Assembly (NCBI GenBank): GCA_014155875.1
Contig: JACEFZ010027760.1
Coordinates: forward strand, 126,501 to 190,500
DNA length: 64,000 nucleotides
Direction of reading: 5' to 3'
DNA from: Cepaea nemoralis
Taxonomy: Eukaryota > Mollusca > Gastropoda > Stylommatophora > Helicidae
The notes beneath the pieces were generated by a model. The model ran no database searches and was not told where the DNA came from. It saw only the letters and a list, made by a program, of their open reading frames with translations. Below, one piece after another: positions 1 through 11,124 of this stretch. Position 1 is the first letter of the stretch, and the number at the start of each line of letters is the position of its first letter. A program made the position numbers and the translations under genes.

Positions 1-235
1 CAGCGCAGCCCGCCGTAAAAAATACCTTTAGGGAGCCTGTGATCTGACATGCGAGTCATGTGACCAGCCCAGCAAATCGGATACTTCATGAGTAGATTGT
101 GGATCCTGGGCATGGACGCTCTTTCTAGGACTTAGTGTCTGGGATCTTGTCTTGCCATTTAATCTTTAATAGCTTCCTAAGGGAGACTGTGTGGAAGTGA
201 TTTAATTTTGTGCCGTGTCACTGGTAAACAGTCCG
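1..235 (-). pseudogene. LINE reverse transcriptase, C-terminal fragment
   Basis: Read on the minus strand, this stretch gives the block that follows the polymerase domain of RTE-like non-LTR retrotransposons. It includes a piece reading ICWAGHMTRMSDHRLPKGIF, which fits the family pattern of an aromatic-rich 'W.GH..RM.D.RLPK' motif. Several in-frame stops precede it, so it is dead. The fragment runs off the left edge of the window and stops abruptly near 237, where a second LINE fragment begins on the opposite strand. Family assignment rests on motif recognition alone. Confidence 0.68.
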
Positions 236-502
236 AGTTTCACAAGGATATAGCCATATATACAAAAATAAGAAAGAGACAAACAGCGTTCCTTGGTCGT
301 ATAATCAGCAAAAAGGCATTGGAAAACATCGTGATGATTGTAAAGTTCAGTGGGGGAACAGGCAGGTGTATACCAAGAGAAATTATGCTGGATGAACTGA
401 GACGGTATCGTGGAGGCATATTATCAGCAGAGCTGTTCCAGAATGCCAAGATCCGAGGAATGAGGAGAGACACGTACGACCACGCCAGCCGGTTAGGCAC
501 TC

Positions 503-503
<1 letters not shown>
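236..503 (+). pseudogene. LINE reverse transcriptase C-terminus, 3' end of element
   Basis: The open stretch carries IRKRQTAFLGRIISKKALEN followed by a Gly/Arg-rich segment and LDELRRYRGG. This is the usual LINE C-terminal layout (K.RQ..F.GHI.RK..LE, then a basic stretch, then a short helical tail). The coding tail ends directly at a (GAT)n tract, which looks like the element's simple-repeat 3' tail. The element is 5'-truncated and joins an oppositely oriented LINE piece at about 236. Confidence 0.7.
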
Positions 504-884
<381 letters not shown>

Positions 885-997
885 AAGGTGTAGGGCCTGC
901 GGTATTATAGTACTTAGTGAGCTGGCATGCCATGGTGGTGCTCTGGGTTCAGTGCCCAGCGAGAAGAGGTTTCATTTTACCGACTATTACGCCTTTG

Positions 998-1233
998 TCG
1001 GCTCTGTGGCGTAGGAGCTACGGATGCAGTTCGTGATCCCGCATACTCACGTTCGTAACAAAGCTGCATGCGATTTGGCACCAGACCACATTGCGTTGGT
1101 TTTTTACGAAATGGTATGGGTGCCAGTTGTTCAGAAAGCAATGGTAAACTACTGAATGTGAGTTTGCCAAGAGATGCATAAAATGCGGGTGTTGACTGCG
1201 ACGCCCTGTAAAGGATATTCAACTAACTAACTA
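998..1233 (+). repeat. tRNA-derived SINE, family A
   Basis: The head has a Pol III A-box-like stretch (gctctgtggcgtaggagc) and a degenerate B box (cacgttcgtaac). The body carries the shared core cagaaagcaatggtaaact and gtttgccaagaga. The 3' end reads tgttgactgcgacgccctgtaaaggat followed by an (acta)n tail. Related copies lie at 1731, 58485, 58829 and 62640. No clear target-site duplication was found. Confidence 0.75.
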
Positions 1234-1235
1234 CG

Positions 1236-1730
1236 TCTCTGGGGTCTGTCCAATCTCTTACACATGGAAATTATTTCTAAAAGAAATGTTGATGAGGAAG
1301 ACAACCGGGCCTCCCATCTCATATATCATGGTCATTGGTAACAACTGTCTTATAGGTAATGTTACCTTTATGCAAGTGTAACTGTACGCATGGGCACTTC
1401 CAGGCACACCCATTTCGTCTTTTGTTTGCTAGAGAATCTCGGATATTTCCTTTCAGGCAGTGTCTCTTTTCGTGTTGTCTATGGTGGAAATTGCCTTTGA
1501 CTGACCTTTTTTCTTTCAAGTAGCAGGCCCTTTGGAAAACGTCGCCCACATCACGCCGCGTCGAAAAGTCTCTCGATCTCTGGCTAGTTCTCCTACCTCC
1601 TACCATGAATCTGCAATCGCCTATGTCCATCTTTGTGTTAATAAATTTTGCCTCTTCTGACAGTAAGCACGCCTTCCATCACTGGATCCTCCAGGCCACA
1701 GTGACTTTTAACATGGCTAAATTATTTCAG
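1236..1730. other. No recognisable feature
   Basis: I see no transposon protein, tRNA-like head or tandem repeat here. A 103-codon open stretch on the minus strand (1319-1630) matches no family I know and has no supporting context. Confidence 0.5.
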
Positions 1731-2060
1731 GCCGGGCTCCCTGGCGTAGGTTTTAAGGACGTCGTTCGTAATTCCGTTTACGCTGGTACGAAACACAGCT
1801 GCGCGAGATTCGGTAGCGGATCGCGTGGTGCTGGTTACTTGCTGGGGTATGTGAGCTGGTCGCTCAGAAAGCATTGGCAAACTACTGAACTTCTGCAGTA
1901 AGTACCTGACGAGATGCAGCGAAATATGCCAGGCAATAAATTGTACAATCTATCGTTTGTGTCTTCGTTATTCAAACTATTGAACGTAAAACTTGCCAAG
2001 ACATAAACAGCTGCTGAAAAATGCTGGTGGTGACTGCAATGTCCTGTAAAAGGATATACG
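1731..2060 (+). repeat. SINE family A, interrupted by a Penelope-like 3' fragment
   Basis: Head gccgggctccctggcgtagg, B-box-like gctggtacgaaac, core cagaaagcattggcaaact, then a break, then cttgccaagacataaaca and a 3' end near gcaatgtcctgtaaaagg. The core is split at 1890 by about 82 bp flanked by caaactactgaac (1878-1890) and caaactattgaac (1973-1985), a near-perfect 13-bp target-site duplication. A G-rich run (2060-2079) follows the SINE. Confidence 0.75.
1891..1972 (-). mobile_element. Short Penelope-like element 3' end inserted in a SINE
   Basis: The reverse complement contains gaagacacaaacgatagatt and acaatttattgcctggca. Close relatives lie beside the GIY-YIG coding fragments at 7410-7460 and 54860-54890. 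It is probably a severely 5'-truncated Penelope-like insertion. The 13-bp duplication of SINE sequence on both sides supports retrotransposition. Confidence 0.6.
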
Positions 2061-2079
2061 GGGGGTGGGGGGGGGGGAA

Positions 2080-2879
2080 GGATTTCAGTGTCCCAGACAT
2101 TTTACTGTTTAGGGCCAGCTTTCTTCAATGTTCAATTCTTGCAGAATGTCAGTATCCTTGTCTGATGTAGCAGCTACACAAAGCTATTGATGTTAACATG
2201 GAGTTAGAGGACAGAGGCACGAAATAATTGCACTGGGTTTTAGCCCATACCACCCAGTATTCTGTCCACACAGCGGCTTGCCGAAGCCGTCGTTGGAGTA
2301 TCTACTCTGAACCCCTAGCGACTACCCTCACTGGTCTCCGAAACAAATCGCACACGTGAACCAAAGTAGCAGGAAAACAAACACACGGCATATGTAGCAC
2401 AAAGCGGACGGCTTGACTATTGCGCCGGAGATTCTCTTCTCTCCCTCCCTTCCCCCCCCCCCTTCCACCTCTCATCCCAAGCAAAGGTTGTTTAACAAGA
2501 CATGTCGATTTAGGCACTCTCATTATGAGTCACACGAAAGTACATATGACAGTTAGAACCCCCACGCATAGCAAGTTGGACGTCATCACGGTAATCTACA
2601 TAATATATCTCGCAGGTGATGCACAACTAGGCAGGCTCGCAGCAATAATAGCCCAATATTTAGCAATAATAACCTGATTCATGTCATTAATATAACATGT
2701 CAAAAGCACATGGCTCGCAACAGTGGCCACAGCACGGCTGAAACATCAGTGAGATGGCCATCTTTCACATTTCACAGGACGTTATGGAGATCTGAGGTTT
2801 CATCAGTATTGAGATGTGTCTACACAAAATGTATTTCACTAGGTCACAGTCAGATGTTGGTGTGGCCGAAGGATAAGGT
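2080..2879. other. No recognisable feature; short C-run
   Basis: Apart from a C-rich run near 2443-2465, I see no coding signature, SINE head or tandem array in this 800-bp stretch. Confidence 0.5.
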
Positions 2880-3085
2880 AAACTAGCTAGTAAACTTCCG
2901 GTGCACTGATGGCGATGCCAGTCAAAAAGGGGGTTCAGTGATCTTTCTTACATCTGCATTAAGTTGGACTTAAATCGTGACATCTCGTTAAGAAAACAAT
3001 TGGTAACTTCTGGACGTAACATTGCCCACACAGTCAACTTGAGGTTGATCGCCGAGTCCTGCAATGGACGTGTAACATTTAGATC
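2880..3085 (+). repeat. SINE-like repeat, family E
   Basis: It shares taaacttccggtgcactgatg, tggacttaaatcgtgac, a degenerate core (ttaagaaaacaattggtaac) and aggttgatcgc with 41045-41240. The core resembles the cagaaagcaatggcaaact block of the other SINEs, so this looks like a diverged member. No target-site duplication was identified. Confidence 0.55.
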
Positions 3086-3137
3086 TCAGTCACGTGACGT
3101 GAGCTGCAGTTCCTAAAAAAAGTATTGCAACTAGAGA

Positions 3138-3407
3138 GCTATACCAAAATTTTTATTTCCCTGCGTTTCCATCCTGTTTCAGGATATTGCGGTCAACATC
3201 AGCATCTTTCAGCTATATGGTGATTCCTAGGCTAGATTACGATCATCAGCACGCCACGACTTTCTGAGCGACCGGCTCCATACTCTCATAAGTCATACGT
3301 GCGACTCGAACCGCTTCCAATTCTTGTGCACTCACGTCAACCACGAGAGTAATCGGGATTACGGAGAAAGCTGCTAACTCCTCGGCCAGGGAACCGGCTA
3401 TACCAAA
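3138..3407 (-). repeat. SINE family F with 11-bp target-site duplication
   Basis: The element (3149-3396) is flanked by gctataccaaa at 3138-3148 and 3397-3407. On the minus strand the head resembles a Leu/Ser-type tRNA (ggccgaggagttagcagc, B-box-like ggttcgagtcg). The body then carries the cgctcagaaag core and a 3' end near gtcctgaaacagg. It is about 83-85% similar by eye to the copy at 15271-15557. Confidence 0.85.
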
Positions 3408-3544
3408 TTACTTAACGAAAACAAAACAAAAACAAACAACAACTGCTTTGTAAACAAACCGTCATTAAATGCTGAGACTGAATGCAAAGTGCTATTAAGG
3501 ACATGTAACTAATATTTAGAAATAAATTTATGACTAATTTGGCT

Positions 3545-3985
3545 ATTCCCAAAAAGAACGCGAATGTTGAAGTGGTACATAGAACCTAAGCTTTTGTATG
3601 GATGTGGAAGGGGGATAATTAGTAGAGAAGCTTAAAACCATCTTATGGCAGTGGAAGTGTAGTTTCTAGGGAAAATGCAAAGAATAAAATTGGTGGACAG
3701 AAAAATCAATGAACAAGTTCTACAGGAAATACTCGAAAACCTTAAACTGATAAGAGACATTAAATGCACACAGTCAAGGATGTTTGGTCACGTTAGGAGA
3801 AGAGATAAACTGGAGAACTTGGTGACAACTGGCAAGATTGAGGGGAAGAGAACAACGGGATGGCAGATAACCAAATATCTGGATGGCTTGGCCACGTGGC
3901 ATGGTCGAGACAAGAACACAGAGCTGACCCACGACTCTGGTGATCGAGTGAGATGGTGACCGCCTACGCTTATCGGCATGGCTCA
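3545..3985 (+). pseudogene. LINE reverse transcriptase C-terminus (RTE-like)
   Basis: The first part reads through stops with LLYGCGR- and FLGKMQRI-like motifs, then an open stretch carries SRMFGHVRRRDKLENLVTTG, KIEGKRTTGW, LDGLATWHGRDKNTEL and GDRVRW. This is the conserved post-RT region of the LINE family that recurs at 7965, 41340 and 54420. It stops at 3957 and ends in a short (gat)n tail near 3985. The 5' part is lost. Confidence 0.82.
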
Positions 3986-4461
3986 TGATGATGATGAATG
4001 GCTCCCTCTGCAGCTATCGGTGTGGTTTTTTGTTTTATTATAGATAATTGATTAATTAGATGTAACTACAGTCTTCATTAACGTTAGACTATACCCATTA
4101 ATAGGTTACCCCAGAGGTTATTTTACGCCATTTCTCGAAATCTGCAGCATCGGCGTGGAATTCGGTGCGTGCATGCTAGAGTTTAAATACACAATACATA
4201 TTTTCTCAGGAATTCAGCTGTAAAACTTTGCCAAGGCCGTGGTGATAAAGCCTTATCTATTCGATTTACAGCTGCCCCGTGATTTGTCTGGATGCGATAA
4301 CGAAGAGGGGGGTTTATTTTTTTTTTCTCAATTACAAGTAGACAAACCACCAACTAGCAGATTAAAATAGTTGTATTCCATAACACCGAATCTTTCCTCT
4401 AGTCACATATGGACGTGGGTTATCGACCATCTCGAGATAACTAAAGTAGGACATTAGGACA

Positions 4462-4730
4462 TTTAAACTTACAAAGAAGTCTCCGTGGCGAAGTGGTTGC
4501 GCCGCATGCCACGCATTCCGAAGGTTGTGGGTTCGTATAGGGGCTACGTCGTTCGTTTCACGAGTGTAGTTTCCTCGGAGACTTCTGGGGGTCGTCGCAG
4601 GAGCCACGGAGTCCGTGCTTTGTACGATGCTTTCGGCAGGGCACCCTGCGGAAAGAGACCTAGTCATATGGGATAAAACCCGGTGACATGAAGTCGATTC
4701 TGTTGCCTTTTTAATTTGAACTTACAAAGA
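4462..4730 (+). repeat. tRNA-derived SINE, family B, with 16-bp target-site duplication
   Basis: The flanks tttaaacttacaaaga (4462-4477) and tttgaacttacaaaga (4715-4730) match at 15 of 16 positions. The head has an A-box-like gtggcgaagtggttgcgc and a B-box-like tgtgggttcgtatag. The body includes gtcgtcgcaggagccacgga, cctgcggaaagagacc and gggataaaacccggtgacat. Truncated relatives lie at 12375, 25750 and 41905. Confidence 0.87.
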
Positions 4731-4942
4731 CGTATTTGAATGCCCTCAACCAAAATATTGAAACATATTGTCATTATATTGGATATGAACACTGAAGAGA
4801 AGTGGTGCGTAAACAGCACTATGTGTCAGAAAGTGAAATAATGTGCCCACATAAAACGTCCCAATAGCAAGGAACGGGCTGTTACGGACGTCATAGTTTC
4901 AGAAGCAAGAAGCTGGGCTCGATCAATACGAAGATGGACACA

Positions 4943-5325
4943 GGAATAGATAACGCTTTCAGTATGGTAAGACATGGGGTATGGGAGCTGACACAAAGCC
5001 TGGATAACACCTTCAGAATGACAAGGCAAAGGGTATGGGAGCTGACACAGAGCCTGGATAACACCTTCAGCATGACAAGGCAAAGGGTATGGGAGCTGAC
5101 ACAAAGCCTGGATAACACCTTCAGAATGACAAGGCAAAGGGTATGGGAGCTGACACAGAGCCTGGATAACACCTTCAGCATGACAAGGCAAAGGGTATGG
5201 GAGCTGACACAGAGCCTGGATAACACCTTCAGCATGACAAGGCAAAGGGTATGGGAGCTGACACAGAGCCTGGATAACACCTTCAGCATTGGAAGGCAAG
5301 AGGTATGGGAGCTGATACAGGATCG
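4943..5325. repeat. 54-bp minisatellite, about 7 copies
   Basis: The unit includes cctggataacaccttcag, atgacaaggcaaagggta and tgggagctgacacag. Because 54 is divisible by 3 and the unit lacks stops in some frames, open stretches of 149 to 227 codons arise on both strands as an artefact. The first unit (gacacaggaatagataacgc) resembles the DTGIDNA stretch of the LINE at 55809-56512, a possible but unproven origin. Confidence 0.95.
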
Positions 5326-5329
5326 AGAA

Positions 5330-5936
5330 TCTCTCAAACTGGACGTGATGAGGGCGACGGTCTGCAAAGAACCAGCTACATGATGAGGATAAAACGTCAT
5401 TATCTGATTCCACTGAATGAGAGGGGAGGCAGTCAATGTGCGTCCATTGGGCTAGACATGAGATCATACCCAGCAGTGATAAGTGATGGTACAGACCTTC
5501 CACCAACACGACTAGACATCGAGCAATCCACGACTCTACAGATGTGCAGTTGCTGACCCGCTTGTGCTAACTCCCATGGTTTCTAGTCTTGAAGAGGAAG
5601 AGGCTAATACTTATAAAGATAGCCCAGTGCAGCCAGAGTGATTCTTTACAAAGGCGAGTTTGCAGTGTATTTCCCTTGGCCATGGAACTCTGGTACCTGG
5701 TCGGGAGACAATTTGTACGCAATCATCACGTCCACAAATACAAACCCTTCCGACTGCCTGTCCATCTGAGAGCCAATGCGTGTGACAGAAGAGTTAAAGT
5801 TATTCTGAAACAACCACCAACCATGAGACATATAAGCGTTTGTGTCCAGCTGTTACACAGTTCAAGAACACGGTTCAAGAACATTCCTATCGCATTGGTC
5901 CACTTCTCTTGCATCCTTCTACCTGTCTAAACCTTA
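5330..5936. other. No recognisable feature
   Basis: A 113-codon open stretch (5589-5930) and its antisense shadows match no family I recognise. No repeat structure is visible. Confidence 0.5.
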
Positions 5937-5937
5937 G

Positions 5938-6432
5938 CTGGCACCTTGCCGTCTTGATAGATGATAGTCTGTTACATTGTGCTTCAAAACAGGCATAATT
6001 ACGACCCATGGCGGTAACGATTGTGATGTATCAGATCACCTATGGCGGCAAATTTTCGTCCAGAATGAAACATGTGAGAACATGGTCATTTCCACCATCA
6101 TGCACCACCTGACGTCTCACTAGCAGTGTGTGACCTGTCTGCGATTATTTTCTCCTTTGTCTTTATTTCATGTCTGATATCCAAGCCATCCAAGCAACGC
6201 TATCAGTGGTGACTTGCTCTCAAGTTGCAATATCAAAGTCTGTATCAGTTATGCCCCACTTATACGCGTCTTTTTACCGTAGTAGAGGCCGACCCCGAGA
6301 TCTTTTACCCATCTGTAATTCAAAAAACCAACAAATAAAAAAAAACAAAGATGTTCTGTGGTATTCTGCCATCGTCCATCCTCCTCGTGTGCCCTATCCA
6401 TTTAATTGTACGAACACTGACCATGAAACACA
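5938..6432 (-). pseudogene. LINE C-terminus, zinc-finger-tailed family, degraded
   Basis: Nucleotide similarity to 55809-56300 is obvious over the whole stretch: ggcaccttgccgtcttgat, catttccaccatcatgcacc, gtagtagaggccgaccc and ttacccatctgtaattc all have counterparts. The better copy encodes a LINE C-terminus ending in a C2H2-like finger. This copy has many indels and stops and is not functional. Confidence 0.75.
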
Positions 6433-7020
6433 TATCTAAACCACACACATAATTACTATTATATTGATCAATGCTGCTACATATTTGTCCCAGACGTGGC
6501 GTGCGCAGACACAAAGCAATCAACGCCACTGAAACGAAGAATTTAACATAAATGGGTGATATATTCGTCCATTTGACCCAAGAACTGAGAACCCTGACCC
6601 CAATTTGAAAAAATGCAAATTAGGCAAGACATATTGCGTTATTTGCATAATTTAATGGAGCGAGTTATTTACTCCTTATTCACATGACTTATTCTCCCAT
6701 TTTCTATTTATATTATACTCTAATGAAAACTTAAACAATATGTGAATGAGAATATATTAGTTCGTAGATTATGTTTCTGCAAGAACCGAGTGTATTTAGT
6801 GTATTATATTATGAGCGAAACCACGAGTGTTTAATCTCCAACACAATTTTTTTTTTCCTGATAAACAGCTTTGAACACCGTAATAGGTGTCAGCAACCTG
6901 CGGCACGCGTACCAAGACTGGCAGGTACTATGATTTTCATTGGCACGCTAAAATACCGTATATGATCTTATTATGAAGACTGATGTTTTAATTAAATAAC
7001 AGACTAACAAAAAATTTATG
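6433..7020. other. No firm feature; possible hAT-type terminus near 6885-6952
   Basis: AT-rich sequence. The segment aacctgcggcacgcgtacca with a later ttcattggcacgct resembles the ends of some hAT elements, but I could not find its partner end. Confidence 0.35.
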
Positions 7021-7024
7021 TTCT

Positions 7025-7232
7025 TTGCAGGACCTTGCTTTCAACCCAGCCTCTGTCGTCGTTTTGTGATTTACTATGCAGTTTGACGTTCAGTAGTTTG
7101 CCATTGCTTTCTGATCGAAAAGTCAATATTTCAGTCTAGCTGACCAATGTGAGGAACGAACCCATTAAGCAACTGTCAGAACAGATTATGAACTCACATC
7201 AGACCTCTCAGCCACGCCGATCTATTTTAATT
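7025..7232 (-). repeat. tRNA-derived SINE with the shared core
   Basis: The minus strand reads cggcgtggctgagaggtctg (A-box-like, Leu-type), gggttcgttcctcac (B box), then cagaaagcaatggcaaacta and a 3' end near aaggtcctgcaaag. The head is more tRNA-like than in family A, while the core is the same. Region 7233-7389 holds nothing I recognise. Confidence 0.7.
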
Positions 7233-7389
7233 TACTAAAAGAATATAATTCTGCTAACGATAAAACCGCATTTAAGTCTTTCAGCACGAAAGTTAACATC
7301 GGAGGTTAGAGCGTGTGCGATCTGGTGTAAACTAATCGATAAAGTGTGAACCAACAATGATTTACGTTGACGATGTTTTATTTCTGTCC

Positions 7390-7960
7390 TAACCTTGTCC
7401 TCTTAGAATAAAGAAGACACAAATAATAGATTGCACGATTTATTTCCTGGCAGAAGTCACACAACATAAAGTGAAATAACTAGATATATCCTTCAAGCTT
7501 AAATATACACATATTCGCACAATAATTTCGATTGTCTACCATGGTAATTTTACACTGATTAACATGTCTTTCTGCTTGCACAAAGCTGGCTTATGTAGGT
7601 TAATCATTATGGCTTCTGCAAACTTTAACAAACGACTACTTTGTGTGTTGAACAACACACGGAAAGCACTGTCTCTCTCAATCACATGGCTGCTGTCCAG
7701 CGCATGCATCGCGATCGATGAAGCGGGAATGTTCCGGTGTGTCGGCCTACCTAGGCTACCAACGCCTGTGTGTAGTATTTTGTCAATCCAGTTAGGAATG
7801 TATTTAACAACCCTGCTGTGTATCTGCCGATGTAGGTGGACTCGCACCTGCATGTGAATTGGTAAATATAATTGGATTTGGCACAAAAGGATGTCTTTGC
7901 TTGGTCACATGTAAGACATGGAGGTCTATTATTTAACATAGTACAGGGCAAGAAATACAA
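7390..7960 (-). pseudogene. Penelope-like element, GIY-YIG endonuclease domain and 3' flank
   Basis: The minus strand has the start of a GIY-YIG nuclease (SNYIYQFTCRCESTYIGRYT) preceded by a Cys-rich linker (PPCLTCDQAK). After a frameshift near 7750-7770 comes the C-terminal part, with ALDSSHVIERDSAFRVL, RLLKFAEAIMINLHKPALC and KQKDMLISVKLPW. This matches the C-terminal endonuclease of Penelope-like retroelements, which nicks the target. The reverse transcriptase part is absent. The 3' flank (7390-7535) contains cacgatttatttcctggcag, shared with 1891-1972 and 54860. Frameshifted, so not functional. Confidence 0.85.
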
Positions 7961-7964
7961 ATAA

Positions 7965-8258
7965 TACTACAGACAGATAGACAAATCACTAAGCAAGTCC
8001 TACACGAAACAAATGAAAACGGTAAACTGATTAGAAAAATGCAACATTGTCAAGATGCTTTGGGCATGTTATGAGAAGATATAAACTGCAGAAGTTGGTG
8101 ACAACTGGCAAGTTTGAGAGGTAATTGTCTGAATAGCTTGGACACATAAAATAATCGGGACAAGAACACAGAGCTGATCCACGACTCTGGTGATCGTGTG
8201 AGATGGCGAAACATGTCCGCCCACGCTTATCGGCATGGCATATGATGATGATGATAGA
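7965..8258 (+). pseudogene. LINE reverse transcriptase C-terminus
   Basis: The same family as 3545-3985. The reading drifts between frames but keeps counterparts of 'ITKQVLHET', 'CFGHVMRRYKLQKLVTTGKF', 'GRDKNTELIHDSGDRVRW' and 'MSAHAYRHG'. It ends in tgatgatgatgat, the family's short tail. A deletion removes the basic segment. Confidence 0.75.
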
Positions 8259-8393
8259 GTCAGATATAGGGTGTGAGAAACACAGGAAGTCCAGGAAACA
8301 ACAACAAAAACCACGCAGAAATATGTAAGAACGCTGAGGCTCAAGACTGTCGTGGATCGGGGTCGTGGTTGTTAGTATTGTGGCTGCTTAGCA

Positions 8394-8785
8394 CAGTGGT
8401 TCTCCACAGGTGGGGAATCCCCCCACCCCCAGGGAGGAATTTTAGGGTGTCCAGAGGGGGTGGGGGTGGGGTGGGGAATTAAGATTATTTCAAGACCGCG
8501 TTAATACAAGAACCGATTACTTGATATTGTTTTTCCCTCCATACTTTACGTTTCTGTTCCTCTCGCCCATCTGAAATTCGTTTTATAACGTAAGTAGGCC
8601 CGCAAATCACTGTTTATGTAGACGTCTAGATTTGTTCTAGTACGTGTTATTAAATGCAGCTTCCATTTTTACGTATACTCTGTAGGTGTGAAGAGAAGTT
8701 ATAAGGAGGAAATAAGAAAGGGGAGAATGACATTCTGAACATATGGTGAGGGGTGCATGGACTAAACAAAGGTTAAGAACCACAG
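8394..8785. mobile_element. hAT-type MITE, copy 1
   Basis: The ends cagtggttctccac and gttaagaaccacag are near-perfect inverted repeats of the cagtggttctcaac type typical of hAT elements. The interior matches the reverse complement of 57544-57955, including accgattacttgatattg, tataacgtaagtaggcc and atgtagacgtctaga. No coding capacity. Flanking 8-mers do not match, so the duplication has decayed. Confidence 0.8.
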
Positions 8786-8833
8786 ATTTATACTACATTG
8801 TCATGGATGACAGACGACATTTACGAACCTTGA

Positions 8834-8834
8834 A

Positions 8835-8878
<44 letters not shown>

Positions 8879-8879
8879 T
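8834..8879. repeat. (ATTG)n microsatellite
   Basis: Around eleven ATTG units. Similar GATT/CAAT tails end LINE copies at 21666, 24640, 25236 and 35338; here no LINE coding remnant is visible beside it. Confidence 0.9.
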
Positions 8880-8959
8880 AGGAACCGACATCACAGCATT
8901 CGGGACATTCCTATAAGCGCTCCGTCCCTTGAAGAATGACAGAATAACGTTTCTCTTCT

Positions 8960-9124
8960 GATTACCTGGTTCCCCGGGAAGGTTAACCAGGTCAACAAAT
9001 GCCCGCAGAAGTCGGATGTGTCGGCCTAACGGCGCAAGAACGCAGCTCTGCTGTAAACAGGCACAACGCAATCACGTCCGAAAAAAACTCCGGATGAACG
9101 AAGAAGAAGAAGATTACCTGGTTC
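8960..9124 (+). mobile_element. Short retroposed fragment with (GAA) tail and 13-bp target-site duplication
   Basis: gattacctggttc occurs at 8960-8972 and 9112-9124. Between them lie 139 bp ending in cggatgaacgaagaagaaga, a short GAA tail. The interior resembles a LINE 3' end (gcacaacgcaatcacgtcc) but is too short to assign firmly. A duplication on both sides of a tailed insert indicates retroposition. Confidence 0.75.
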
Positions 9125-9316
9125 ACATGATCGCGCAATCATACTATCAAAATTAATACACTACACTGGTCTAAAACGATAACACATTGCCGACTTTTGA
9201 CTCTGAGACATGCGTTCCCTGCCAAGGTCTCAGCTCGAGTGCCGTTTTTCAACACTCCATTCACGTTTGTGTTCATTCAAAGTGCGCAATTCGCACACGC
9301 AAAGCGCTACAATAGC

Positions 9317-9391
9317 TTCTTCTTCTTCTTCTTCTTCTTCTTCTTCTTCTTCTTCTTCTTCTTCTTCTTCTTCTTCTTCTTCTTCTTCTTT
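9317..9391. repeat. (TTC)n microsatellite, 3' tail of the adjacent minus-strand LINE
   Basis: About 25 TTC units. On the minus strand they follow gcgaacgaaagaagaagaag, so the tract is the (GAA)n tail of the LINE at 9392-9650. Confidence 0.93.
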
Positions 9392-9650
9392 CGTTCGCCT
9401 GAAATATGTTTATAACTGCAATGTTGTCTCTTGTATGAATCTAACAGTCATTTTTAGTTCACTCAGCGGTCCATAGAGTTTATCTTCCACTGCTGTCTCT
9501 CTAGACAAGAGGATTCGCCTGGATATGTTGTAGTTTGGGCAATCCTGGAGTATGTGCTCTGCTATCTGCGACGCCAAACCACATGTGCACAGCTAACTTT
9601 GGCTCTTGACAAAGACTTATGGTGAGCTCTAGACTGATGACTAGAACATT
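9392..9650 (-). pseudogene. LINE ORF2 C-terminus with CxC...H...C motif
   Basis: The minus strand reads CGLASQIAEHILQDCPNYN, then LYGPLSELKMTVRFIQE and a stop. This is the C-terminal zinc-knuckle-like block (C.CG...T.EH.L..CP) found after RNase H in I/Jockey-like LINE polyproteins. The stop lies just before the GAA tail, so this is the true 3' end of the element. Upstream coding sequence is missing. Confidence 0.72.
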
Positions 9651-9705
9651 ACAGCTGTAGGGGGACTTGATTAGGAAATTTCAACACTAGTCTTTGGTCG
9701 ACTCA

Positions 9706-9734
9706 AATGATGATGGTGATGACGCTGTCTCTGC

Positions 9735-9824
<90 letters not shown>
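9706..9824. repeat. (GAT)n microsatellite
   Basis: About 30 GAT units with a few imperfect ones at the left. No LINE coding tail is recognisable on the left flank. Confidence 0.96.
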
Positions 9825-10792
9825 CCGGTGAGAAAATTTATGTTTCTCATGCGCTCATTCAGAAGGCTGACGTTGACCAACCATGTATACAATCTGTCCT
9901 CAGAAAACTTTCCAAAAATGCGGTTATAAAATAACGTTTTTCTACAAATTATTACTCCATCTTTCTTCTGTAAACAGAATGTAAAGATATCACACTTCCC
10001 ACGCACCATAATTACTTGGAATGTGAAGAATCAGCGCAACAAACACAGAAGTTACTCCTTGAATATTATCATGGGTTATCCTCTCTGTAAACAACATATT
10101 CTTGGAGATATAATCAGTTAAGCTTTGGGAGAATTGTCCAGGATATAGACCATACATCCTGAAAGCAACTGGGTAATCTTATCGGGGTCTGCTTAGTTGT
10201 AACAGAGAACGTGTGAGGAACGTGTTGTCTGGCGTTTGTTGAGTTCTTTGATGTGAATGTTCATTTCTTGTGGTTCTTAGTGGGTCTGGTTTTCACTCAG
10301 GAGTCTGGCAGTACTACACTCAGACACGCACACAACTTTCAACAGATTACCACAAAGCCGACGATGTAAACAATTAACTGAATTTGAGGTATACAAAGGA
10401 TGTGATAATCAAGTGCGTTGATGTTACAAAACAGGAATAAGTTGTAATCCAGGTATATGGGTCGTGTAATGTAGCTGGGTGGTAAATAGACAGGTGGAGT
10501 CGGCAAGGTATGTAGAGGTGGACAACTTGGACAGATTGTCAGACAGACGGTCAGGAGAACAGATATAAAGAAGGACAGATATGTGAACTAAATGACAGAC
10601 GGATCGAAAGATATATTGATGCCGGAAAGATTGACAATTAGAAGTTTGTAACAATAGACAGAAAGTAGACAAACATATAAATAAATTGATATATATATAA
10701 AAAGACGGAGAGGTAAACAAGACACGCAAGGAGACAGAGAGACAGACATACTGGCAGACAAACAAACTGATTGATACACAGGCAGACTAATT

Positions 10793-10858
<66 letters not shown>
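10793..10858. repeat. (CAGA)n microsatellite, unit A
   Basis: About 16 tetranucleotide units inside a wider CAGA-rich zone (10540-10980). The corresponding tract in unit B is four times longer. Confidence 0.95.
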
Positions 10859-11124
10859 TTACAAGATAGACAGACAAACTGGAAGACAGATAGAATGATT
10901 TATAGACAGACAGACTGATTGACAGACAGAGAGACAAACATACTGGCAGACAGACAGAAGACAGACAGGCAGACAGATGTAGAAATTAGATGTGGGATTC
11001 TAGAAAAGGATGTCATCTTTAAAATAAAAAAAAAAGAGGGCAACGCGAAACATCCCAATAATGTGGCATCTTCTCTTCTTACTCCTCCGTTTCCGTTGTG
11101 CATTAATTGACTTCCTGACAACAC

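Noticed and set aside
4826..5509. 227-, 181- and 149-codon open stretches on both strands
   Set aside because: They come from the 54-bp minisatellite, whose length is a multiple of three; overlapping frames on both strands show artefact.
6885..6952. Possible hAT terminus
   Set aside because: Resemblance to a hAT end only; no partner end or target-site duplication found.
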